Source of the DNA: Lumnitzera littorea
Taxonomy: Eukaryota > Streptophyta > Magnoliopsida > Myrtales > Combretaceae
NCBI GenBank assembly: GCA_024138015.1
Contig: JAMXBB010000010.1
Span: 7,080,197 to 7,144,196, forward strand
Direction of reading: 5' to 3'
Length of the DNA stretch: 64,000 bases
Shown: in pieces, positions 21,459 to 31,474 of the stretch
Position numbering within the stretch: the stretch's first letter is position 1
Layout of the letters: each line of letters starts with the position of its first letter
Notes under the pieces: generated by a model
Databases searched by the model: none
Told to the model about the DNA's origin: nothing
Seen by the model: only the letters and a program-made list of their open reading frames with translations
Program-made: the position numbers and the translations under genes

Positions 21459-22380
21459 TGCGGAATTAGTGCCTAATATGATGCTATTTCGTCAGCTTTT
21501 GTTTTATTTTCTTCCTTTTTTTATTTTGTTTTTTGTTTTTTTTTTTTCTTTTAGCTAAACATGATACTACTTTTTTTTTTTTTTTTATGTATTAATAATG
21601 TAAAAGCTTATATGCTAACAGGTCATCATTTCATATATGTCAATGTAATATAATTCACGGAAACTAGCGTTGCTTTGTTTTTCTTTTCAATCTGTCAACT
21701 CAGCAAGGACTTTTATTTTTTTTTTAAACAAACAAGTGTCCTAATCAAAATTATACAAGTACAAAAATGTTCCCACTCTAAAGATGGACTCGGTATAAGC
21801 CGTCTTCTATGTATATTTATTGAATATATTAATATTAAATGTCAGGTTACGTCATGGATTGAATATTTATCATATATCATCTAAGTTAGAGTTAGATTCA
21901 CTTATTTTTTCTGGTTCATCATGTATTTCTTAAAACATATTTCTCTAAATACCCATGATTGGCTTTTCATACACTAGACAGGCGACTTGTGCTGAGGTGC
22001 TAATTTTATCTACGGTTACAAGATATTTTACAAATTTTTTTTTAAATTTTACTTTTTTCTGATGATTACAATAAAAATAAAACTTAAACCCGATCCAATC
22101 CGATAAAAATACCAACTTTCGTGCCCCAAAGTTATATTTGCAGCTGAAACTTAGCAATTTCACGTAAATCCTGCTGGCTGAAAGTCAGAGGCACTTTTGC
22201 AGGAGTAAAATGGGTTAAAAGTCAGACGGAACACGTAATCTATAGCTCTCTGCAAGTGCAGTAAAAAAAAAAAAAAAGGGCTGTTTCCTAGACTAGGATT
22301 TAGCTGTTCTTACTGTAGTTGACGTGACACGTTTCCTGATTCCAGTAAATCCTAAATTTGTGTTACTTACAATTTATTTA
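21459..22380. other. 3' flank of the DREB gene
   Basis: The stop codon is followed by T-rich DNA with several T runs (for example 21535-21547 and 21571-21586). TAATAATGTAAAAGC at about 21593 and CAATGTAATATAATTC at about 21641 could serve as polyadenylation-zone elements. A poly-A run lies at 22263-22277. No gene was found. Confidence 0.4.
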
Positions 22381-22540
22381 TGATAATAGGATTTAATGCT
22401 AGTCTTACCATCATTTATGGTAATAAGATTTGACCCTGCCCTAACTGCGTGGAACCTCTATGGTAATAGGATTTAATGCTAGTCTTACCATTATTTATGG
22501 TAATAGGATTTGACCCTACCCCAATTGCATGGAACTTCTA
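22381..22540. repeat. Tandem duplication, 80-bp unit, two copies
   Basis: 22381-22460 and 22461-22540 are head-to-tail copies of equal length differing at a few positions. Each unit contains TAATAGGATTTAATGCTAGT, a second ATGGTAATA(A/G)GATTTGACCCT block and a TGGAAC(C/T)TCTA end, so there is also an internal half-repeat. Confidence 0.9.
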
Positions 22541-24353
22541 CGGTATGGCATGTTGCCATTCTTTCTAGACAATTATAAAAGTTGATACAATAGGGATTTT
22601 CACGGTTAAATAATAGGTTAAAATAATCCTAATTATAATGATAATTTCTTTTGAATAGTATTTTTTCTACCAACTAAAGTACACAATTTTAGTGAGGAAA
22701 ATTCGAAACCTGATGTATCTTAATAAGAGATCGATAAAAATATCATTAGATTGTAGCGATCTTAATCTACTTGATAATATTATGAATGCGAAAAGAACTA
22801 TAAAACCTACTAATTTGAAGATTTTTTGTTGTACTCATTATTTATTTTATGAAATTAAAAAAATTATCTTGAAATTCTAAACAAAAAGTCAATAGATCCT
22901 AAAAAGCACTTATTAAGATGTTAAAGTAAGGAAACTTGCCATATTTTTAAGCATTTGTATTTTAATAAGTTGTTGAATTGTAAAATATTTCATATTTGAA
23001 CTCTTTTAACAAGTGTGCCGCCATATCCGTTATAAAATATAAGCAAACAGCAAGTGTAGTTGAGATGCATTACTCAACAGCTCTATTTGTCTTCTTTTCT
23101 TTAATTGCATAGAAATATCTGTTTTGGTACCGTTGGCCGATTTTGGATTTATATCGACCTGTGAAAATTGTGCCGTTGTGAAACTCGAGGGGTATATCAC
23201 TGTCACAAGGAACTGATTATTCGTATACGATCATTAACTTGCGACAATAATAAATGGTAAAAAACAAAATATTTGCATTTTAAATGGAGAAACACAAAAT
23301 TACATTCCTGAAATGGAATTGGAATTACATAACCAAAAAAAAAAGGGCCCATCCCACCATTCTTGTGCAAAATACCCTTTGTGAAGCCTCCAACTCCTAA
23401 TGTCTTTATATCTCATTCATACATTTTGGGCGGAATAGTTATTCGGAACATAAAGGTAACAATTTTTGCCTGCAGATATCATTTTTATATTGAATTCATA
23501 ATAGTGTCTAAAAATATATGTTTCTTTTTCACCTATAAAAATGTTTGAAGTTGGTTAGACTATAAATTAATGATTTATTGTCTAATTAAGTCGTAATTGT
23601 GTTCTTTTCAAGTTACTTGTGTTAGTTTCGATTTTATATATGTAAAATGTTTCAAATAAAATCAATTATACGAGGGCAAATTGAAAATGCATCCTCTTGC
23701 ATTGTTGACTAGGTTTAGATATAATTATAGATTTTTAGTGCATTTATCTCTTCCTAATTCTTGAAATCATGTATATATATAGATATACATATATATCCTT
23801 AATGATTACTAAGATCTCGAAATCATCATTAAAAAGATTATGAATAGAGACTGTTTCCACTAATTTTCATTTTAAGAAACAATTAAGATACAATCTTGAA
23901 TGAAACACATTCCAAACATTACTATTTCGTGAAAGAAAAAGGTAAACACAATTTTCTTACCTAATTGCAGTCAAGTGGGATTTTGAAAATGCTGTTTATT
24001 GGAAGAGAAATCGTGTGAAAGTGATGCAAATATAATTTAAGTCATAAGAAAGGGCGGACATTTAATAATACTTTTGTTTGGAAAGTTAAAATTATGTTCT
24101 CCGTAGCCTCTAGTAACGGCTATTCATTACGACATAACACCTAGAGAGATTAAATTTAGTCGCTGTCAGACCTAAATTCTTCTTCATATGTCTTGAATTT
24201 AATGTTTGAAAACATCAATTGGTAATCCAATCAATTTAAAAGGAGCCAAGTGATATTTTCCACCCTAACCTCGACATAATCATTGGTTCTAGAAATGTGT
24301 TGAAATTATGAAACGAATTTGACGCTAATAATAATTACAACGGTCATCAAGAC

Positions 24354-24386
<33 letters not shown>

Positions 24387-24957
24387 GACACGACATTCAT
24401 ATTTTCATTTACGGATAAAAAATAGGACTGATATGACACGTGATAAAAAAAAATAATTATGATATGAATATACTTGATTATAATTTAAACTTTATGAATA
24501 TACTTGATTATAATTTAAACTTATTCTTTGTAATTCCATTTAGTCTTATATAATTTTAGCACTAATAAGATTTAGATACCAACTCGATTCATAAATGCAG
24601 ATTACCTCCTGTAGTATCTATTGATATTCTCTATTGGCACATCAATTAATAGTTAATAAGCATAATTTTTTGTTTTACATCCTTTCGATCCATAGCAAGA
24701 CTTTAAGAAAAAAAGAAAAAGAATGCACAACAATAATGTCACCGTAACATGGCATGAATAAAAATTAATTTTAAAGCAAAATTATGTAGGAGTAGAAATT
24801 GCACATACATCAACTTGCATCCTAATTTAATAGTTCTATTTTCTTTTGGCTCAATTGTTTCCGTGGTACTTAATCTATAAAAAGAAGTTTTGGATTAGTA
24901 AAGCTCTTTTTTACTTCGATATCAGTTTGAAAAGTAAGAACATATTATTTGTGGAAG
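22541..24957. other. Intergenic, nothing recognised
   Basis: AT-rich, with A23 at 24354-24376 and a short direct repeat (TATGAATATACTTGATTATA... twice near 24461-24521). No coding frame or element border was supported. Confidence 0.4.
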
Positions 24958-25739
24958 TAAAGATGGGTACCGGCTCCAGAATCGATCCTAAACCGTTGGT
25001 TCATGAGTCGGTGATACGATAAACTATGATCGATCTCATAAGCTCTTTGAACCATTTTTCTTTTTATTTTAAATATTTAATTTTTTATTACTCTTATTAA
25101 TTTCTTTTTTTAATACATTAATAATTTTTAATAATATGATTTCTTTTCTCTCTTTTTTTAGTTTAGTAATAATTAATAATTTCTAATTTTTTTTATTAAC
25201 TTTCAACTTAATGCGATTCTAACTTTTTTATTTTTTTCCTCAAAAATTTTTTTTTTCACATATTCAAATACTTAATATTTGATAAGTTTTATAAAAATAA
25301 CTTATAATAACTAAAATTGAATTTTTTTTTGTCTATCCTTAACACATAATTAATTTATAATTAGTCATCTATCATTAATTTAATAATATTATTTTTTTAA
25401 AAAATTATCCTTCACCATTACAAATAAAATAATTTTGATATACAATGATTTATTGGATATTATCAAATTATTTTTTCCGATTTAATGACTTCTTTATTCT
25501 CTTTCTTTTTCTTTTTTTTTTTTAAGAAGATAAACGAGCCGGGCCAGGTCGACTTACCAATTCAATGGTAGGTCGGCTCAATAGTTCGTGATCCGCCGAG
25601 TCAGGTAGTTCCATCCTTTTAAACTGCCTAAGCTCTTAAAGCCCGGTGGTTTGACCTACCCACTTTCGAGTGGGGCTAGGCTGGTTCAAAACCCGCTCGA
25701 ACCAGTTCACAGTTCAAAATCGACTTTTGCCTAGGTCTA
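24958..25739. mobile_element. Non-autonomous hAT-type DNA transposon, 782 bp
   Basis: Outer ends TAAAGATGGGTACCGGC and, in reverse, TAGACCTAGGCAAAAGTCG are weakly inverted. Inside both ends lie GC-rich subterminal blocks (AATCGATCCTAAACCG on the left; GGTTCGAGCGGG / GAACCAGTTCACAG on the right) around an AT-rich core. The 8-bp flanks are TGTGGAAG (24950-24957) and TATGGAAG (25740-25747), seven of eight identical, as expected for hAT. It has no transposase. A related copy lies at 61069-61563. Confidence 0.65.
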
Positions 25740-26814
25740 TATGGAAGTGTGTGGAAAAGACCATTCAATAAATGTGTTGAATGACTTACGAGCATGTACT
25801 TTTGTCATGAAATGAAATTTACATAAAGATTTTGTTGATCTAGTTCAATCCTATTTGAACACATATACGCCAACTAATACTAAAAATATCCTCAAATGAA
25901 TGGATAGAGTAACGTCAACCTACCTCCATTGTCCTTGAGATACCTTTTTCTATGTGCAAAAATGAGCCCATGTACTAGTCAATGGATGAATGATAAAAAA
26001 CCATATCCTTTTAAGTTATTAAATCTATTTATTAAAAAATTTGTGATGTTTAACTTTGATTAAGTAATTGGTATATGAGATTACTTCACAATAAATTAAT
26101 ATTGGAAATTATTTATTATCATTATATATAGTCATTAAATACTTTTTATGACACTCTTATGATGATATTCAAGCATCTATTTTAAAGTGTTAGCTAATCA
26201 TTTACTTTTGAATATTTTATATCATTATGTTCAACACTTCACTAGAAGGAGATTTCACTTATTTCTACTCCTACTATGTATTTCTTATTCATGCTTTAAT
26301 CAATTTGAAATTATACAGTTACGTTAATACATATTTAAGTGTAACACATTGGTACATGACAGTTTAATAATCATAACGGTTGGCACTTTGACATCTAATC
26401 TATCAATTTAGACATGACACGATTATAGATAGATTAATATAAAAAAAAAAAAACTTACAACTATTGATATGTAGATTATACTTATTTTGATCAGTTTATA
26501 AATATGCATCCAAGTTTGGGTTTAATATTATAATTTATTTATGAACAATAAATAGGTTCTATATATATGTTTCAATCTAACCTGAACTTATTTAAAATTA
26601 AGATTTATAGTTTAATTTTATACTTTACTTTCTTTAAACTTAAGTTTTTTCTCTAACATTTAGCCTGCACCTATCTTTCTTTCGCACTCTCTCTAGCTAT
26701 GTACTCAACTATTAACCTTTTTCTTTGCCTATATATTCTAATTTTCAATATTCTAAAAAAATAGAGAAAACATAGGATAATACATTTTAATCTTGTACAT
26801 ACATCTATTTAGCT
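25740..26814. other. Intergenic, nothing recognised
   Basis: AT-rich sequence without a supported frame, RNA gene or element border. Confidence 0.4.
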
Positions 26815-27321
26815 AAACATTTGAAACATTTGGCGTCCTTGCTTCTCTTGCTTACAACATTAGAATTCATGGCTCAATTACTAGACTTGATATTAGTTGG
26901 AATTCCAACATCCATATGCTCAATTGGTTTAAATTCACTTCTAGACTCTTTATTTATGACTCGACATGTATTATTGCTCCTTATAATCTCTCTTCAACAT
27001 AGACACTCCGGTCTAGCATGACTAACTCAAGAGTACAAGTTGATGCTTTGAATGGATTTTGCTTCCTTTGCATCTCAACCTTATTAACTAACTACATGGC
27101 TTCCTCTAAAGATTGAACCTTTTGTAAATCAATTATAGTGATGATTTCGTATAGGAGGACAAAGATAATCCTAGCTATCGGTTAGTTGTTTCAAAGATTC
27201 AACAATCTGACTTTTGGCATAAGCATCTCATACTCATGAATATATTCATCAATCCTCACTTGCCTCAAGGAGTGTAACCTCTTCTACAGTTCTAACCGGT
27301 AATATGTAGGGACAAACCTTT

Positions 27322-27549
27322 TATAATGATTCGATCGGAACTTCTCTTATCGAGGTATTGTCCGCTTTGGTATGAAACGCCATACCGTTTTGTCTCTTAT
27401 TGCAATAACTTTCCAGGAAGTCATCTATCCTGAAATTACTCCAGCCTGAGCATGCTTAACTTTGGAGTTTCGACGTGCTTCGAGCCGCTATACTAAAAAG
27501 CGCCTTGATGATTTAAAATTTCGTCAACTAACATATAAAGGGTATTATA
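27322..27549 (-). repeat. 3' LTR of the Cassandra element
   Basis: 228 bp, aligned to the 5' LTR almost without gaps. Its 5S-like part is the better preserved: AGTTAAGCATGCT and GACTTCCTGG match 5S rRNA closely. Confidence 0.85.
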
Positions 27550-27659
27550 ATTTACCCTCCTTATAAAACTTACGTTCTCGTCAGTTTCATTACAAAGGTT
27601 TAAGACCACTATCAAGTAAGGGCTTGCCCTTCTAACTGGTAGAGTGTTTTGATATCATT

Positions 27660-27899
27660 TGTAATGACTTTGTTGAAATTACTCCCACTGAAGTATTATT
27701 CACTTTAGTGTGGAATGCCGTATGGTTTTATCCCTTGATGCAGCAATTTTCCAAGAAGTCACTCATCTTGTAATTGCTCTAACTCTAACTCTAGCTCGAG
27801 CTTACTTAACTTCGGAGTTATAACATGCTTCGAGCTATTATACCAAAGGACACCTTGATAATTTAGAATTTCATCACCTAGTATATAAGGGGTATTACA
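27660..27899 (-). repeat. 5' LTR of the Cassandra element
   Basis: 240 bp, TGTAATACCCC...CATTACA on the minus strand. It is longer than its partner mainly because of a CTCTAA-type triplication at about 27777-27794. Confidence 0.85.
27740..27838 (-). other. 5S rRNA-like domain within the Cassandra LTR
   Basis: On the minus strand it has AACTCCGAAGTTAAG (5S: AACTCCGCAGTTAAG), and AGATGAGTGACTTCTTGG (27768-27751; 5S: GGATGGGTGACCTCCTGG). These are the Pol III internal promoter (box A) and box C parts of the 5S gene. It is not a functional 5S gene: the 5' third is poorly conserved and a CTCTAA repeat disrupts the middle. The same domain is in the other LTR at about 27402-27480. Confidence 0.85.
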
Positions 27900-28564
27900 C
27901 CTTCTATGTGACATCGCTTTCATATCCTTCCATGTAAAAACATTGCTCTCTTTAGTTCTCTGCTTATTATAAACAACATTTTGCCACCATGGTGTGGTAA
28001 ACCCCTAAAATTATGAAGCTACTAGCTTCACTAGTTATTCTTCCTCATGATCATAATATCAAAATAATTTTTCAATCTACATTTCCCAATCAAATACTTA
28101 TTGGGACTACCCTTATCACTAAAGGATAAGATCTTAAGCTTAATGATGTCAAGACTATGTGTTAGGTGTTGCTTAAGCTCATTGTAGTACCAACTACCTC
28201 TAACCCTATGACGGCTAACTCTAATATCACCATCTTTATACTCCTCAAATCGACTACCCTTAGCACTATGATGGCCGAGTTCAACACCTCCATATCCATC
28301 ATTGCCATGGTCTCTAAACATCTAGCGACCTTAACCATGTAAGGGTTTATGTGGTCGTTCATTTACAGCATATCGAGGACCATTATGATTGCCTCCTCTC
28401 TCTACCCAATCCAAATGATCCTCCAATGCCTTAAAGTTAGCGTTTTGCTATCCATGAAAGTCCTCATTAACACTATCAAGTCTTACATCAATGGTTTGCC
28501 AATAACTCCCATTTCACCTTCATTGTCCTCTTAAGATTATCCATAGCGGTAATGATAGCACTTA

Positions 28565-31469
28565 TGTAAACCCTAAAGCCAAGTCAAGTAACCATAGGTT
28601 TGAGTTTAAAACCCAAGGTTTAGGGCGATCGGCTAAAGGATCTGATTAAACCCAAATTATAAACTATTTAGCGAAATACTAGTAAAAATGACCCTGTAAA
28701 CTTAAATTTAAGAAAATGAGTAGTAAAATAGGAGACTATAAAATTTTCAAATTTTAAGTATAATAACTGCTAATTACCGAAAAGGCAAAAAGTATAATAT
28801 AATAACTAATAAATTAGTAGAGATAGATTATATGTATACTAAAAATTTTAGAATGACCAAAATAATATTTAGGAATGTTCACGTGTACCCTACATGTATA
28901 AACGTGTAGATAAAAATACGCGTAATTACTAAAATAGGCCGAAAACTAAGTAAATAATTAAAGAAAAATACAAAATAATTATAAAAAAAATCAAAAAAAA
29001 ATCAAAAGAAGATAACTGCAACAAGATTAGGTCGTGGACTAAAAAGAAAAAAATTAACCAATAAGAATTTGACAAACTAAAAGCCTAAAATCAAGGAAAT
29101 GGGGCAAAATCCCATCAAATTAATGCACATTAATTTCTATATTTGTCTATAAATAAGGAAAAAATTCTCAGAAGACATTTGGACAGTTTGTGATCTGAGA
29201 AAAATCGAAACACAAGAAAAATTGAGAGAAATTCCAGAAAATAAAAAAAAAAAAACTATGCAGATTAGCAAGGTGAATTAAAACCACCACCTACCACCAC
29301 CTGGGACCGAACCACCACCACCACTCTACACTAGGACCAGCGTCTGGACCGGCCGACAGCCTTGGATCGGGTTTGTACGGCCAGAAAGCTTTGAACCGGT
29401 TAGTCAATTATTCACCCCGATTTTTGTATAATTTTGTAGAATTAGTTATTTTGTCCAGAAAATTATGAAACTTGTTATTCTGAGGTTTTATTGTATGTAG
29501 ATTTAGGGAAAAATATTGATTTAGTTTAATTATGTCTGGAAATATAGGGTTCTTAACAAATTGTTCAAAATCGAGCATGATTAAACCGGAAATTAAATAG
29601 GCTTAGGGATGTAGTTTGGGGCTCAAAATTTTTCTGTAGGAATCTCATATGATGTAGAACAGTGCTATGAAGCCATTTTTTTAAAATTAATTTTTTAAAA
29701 TTTTAAGTTAATTTTTAGCCCTAAAATGATGGTAAAATTGGGTGATTTATGATTAATTAGGTGATTAGGATGTTAATTGCTGATTTGGATCTTGATTAGA
29801 TGATTAAGGAAGTTAATCTCTGCAGTGGAACCCTAATCCTAGCTTTTAGGTATTAAGTATGATTAATTAGGGAAATTAGGTAAAGAATATAAGAAATTAG
29901 GAATATGTGAAAATGTAAATTAATAAATCTAAAAAATAAAGCTATTTAGTTAATATTATAATTGAAAACAGAAAAATAATAAATCTGAAATAATATTTAA
30001 TTTTAAGTAAATATCTCAAAATGTAAAATTTTTACATATCGGGAATAAATCCGATACCTCAATTAGGGTTAGCATGTACCGAATAGTTAGAATACCAAAA
30101 TTACGACCCAATAGGATATTTGAATACCCGAGCATAAGGTGATTAATGTCACATTGGGATTCGAGCCTAATTACGACTTAGGAATTAAAATTAGAATCTA
30201 GTTTAGGAGTCGAACCCCGAAATAAAATACAACGAATTATTAATACGTTGTAGGTATACATGAGAAAAATGAGTTACATTATAAATTAGAATAAGAATCC
30301 ATAAAAATAAGTACTAAAAGGACCTCTTTGCATTATAGGACACCCAGAAACAAATCAGCTCGCAATTTGAGGATCGAGCGATCGAGCAAATTCAAGTAAG
30401 TTGGGTTATTGCTTATTGTAATAGAGTACTAGTTTTGTAGTGCTCGGAAACTTAGGCTTGTATATGCTTGTGATTGTAAGTAGTTTGCGCATGTGTTTGA
30501 TGTATCTGAATTCGTGCTGGAATTTGTGCTGTGAATGATTTTGTGACTGATTTAATTGGTATGAACTTGTTTGAAAACCTTAACCGGAATTTAATCTTAG
30601 TCGACCGTAATAACCGAAAACGTCATGCATTGCAACCCGTTAGGAGATTATAGGACTCTCCAACCAAATACCGACCCCTTCGAAAGGGATAGCACATGAT
30701 TGCAAAATGGTCCATTCTTCATCCTCAGTCGAACTAAGTGACAGGAGAGGAAGTCGCGGCGGGGGTGAAGTCAATGGTTCGAAGGTAGTCGCGGGAGGAG
30801 CGAGGTCTCCATTGTACAAGCCTGGGTTTGGTTGTGAGCTGCTGCATAACATGGAACTCCTCAACCCGGATCGGAGCGGGTGAAATTTCTCTGATTTCAC
30901 AACGGACCGGACTACGTTGTGCGATGACACTTGATTGTTGCATTGCATGAAAATAATTGTTTGATAACCCTGTTTGTGCTTGTATGCATTCATGAGTCTC
31001 CAATTCAACTTACTGAGCTGTAGTTGCTCATACCCTTATAGATCCTTTTGCAGGTTCTGATTTGTAATCTCTTCAAGTACTATGCCGCCCTACAATTATC
31101 CAGAGGTTAGTCTTTTTGAAGCCAGGGGTGTGAGGATCAAGTTATTTAGCATAATGTGTAACTAGACTGACCTTGTAGTTAAAGGTTGAAGACTGTTAGT
31201 TATTCTGTAAATTAGTAGACCGTGGTGATTTTGTAAATCTTCCTGGGAAGCTCTGTGGACTTATTTATATAATTATCTATGTTTAATAGTAATTTGAGAT
31301 AATTATCATATTTGTAGTATAATCATTAATCGAACTGTTTACTTCAAAGCGAGTGGTCGTCGACGCCTTGTGTAGATTATCTCTATGGTAGGAACTATGA
31401 GGCCAGTTTCTATCATAGAATAGTTTACACGGCGGGATTGTTGCGACTTCGGGACTTTGGGGCGTAACA
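28565..31469 (+). mobile_element. Solo LTR, Tekay family, 2905 bp
   Basis: Runs TGTAAACCCTAAAG...GGGGCGTAACA and aligns over its length with the LTR at 11803-14724 (read on minus). It keeps CCCCTTCGAAAGGGAT (30675-30690) and the TTGCTCATACCCTTATAGAT block near 31024. No internal domain. Flanks are ACTTA (28560-28564) and ACTCA (31470-31474), a 5-bp duplication with one change. It sits upstream of the gag remnant of another element. Confidence 0.92.
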
Positions 31470-31474
31470 ACTCA

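Larger units (their letters stand above)
27322..27899 (-). mobile_element. Cassandra-type TRIM with 5S rRNA-like LTRs, complete
   Basis: A 578-bp element on the minus strand with two LTRs (27899-27660, 240 bp; 27549-27322, 228 bp) and a 110-bp middle. LTR ends are TGTAAT...ATTACA in the first and TATAAT...ATTATA in the second. Directly inside the 5' LTR is TGATATCAAAAC (27657-27646), a decayed initiator-Met primer site (9 of 12). Before the 3' LTR is AAGGAGGGTAAA, a polypurine tract (near 27551-27563). Both LTRs contain a 5S rRNA-like block. Flanks are CCTTT (27317-27321) and CCTTC (27900-27904), a 5-bp target duplication with one change. Such elements encode no protein and depend on other retrotransposons. 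It lies in a gag remnant. Confidence 0.9.
26815..28559 (-). pseudogene. gag remnant of a second Ty3/gypsy element, interrupted
   Basis: Minus-strand frames (with shifts and stops) resemble gypsy gag. At 28031-28540 there is LDSVNEDF, FKALEDHLDWVERGGNHNG, then SLDIIKLKILSFSDKGSPNK and YLIGKCRLKNYFDIMIMRKN, close to the usual I-K-x-K-I-P-x-F-x-G-x-x-x-P-x-x-Y-L-x-W pattern. At 27905-28000 comes VVYNKQRTKESNVFTWKDMK and AMSHRR, continuing across the Cassandra insert at 27316 with FVPTYYRLELLEE and, further on, EYEMLMPKVRLLN-like text and KVQSLEEAM. The Cassandra element therefore split the gag between RR and FVP. It differs from the gag at 8856-10185. No matching pol or LTRs were found here; the frame's upstream part may continue beyond the solo LTR at 31470. 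Confidence 0.7.

Noticed and set aside
22381..22540. CRISPR-like repeat array
   Set aside because: Only two contiguous copies in a plant genome, with no spacers.
27740..27838. True 5S rRNA gene
   Set aside because: It lies in both LTRs of a TRIM, the 5' third is not conserved and the middle is disrupted, so it is a 5S-derived domain, not a gene.
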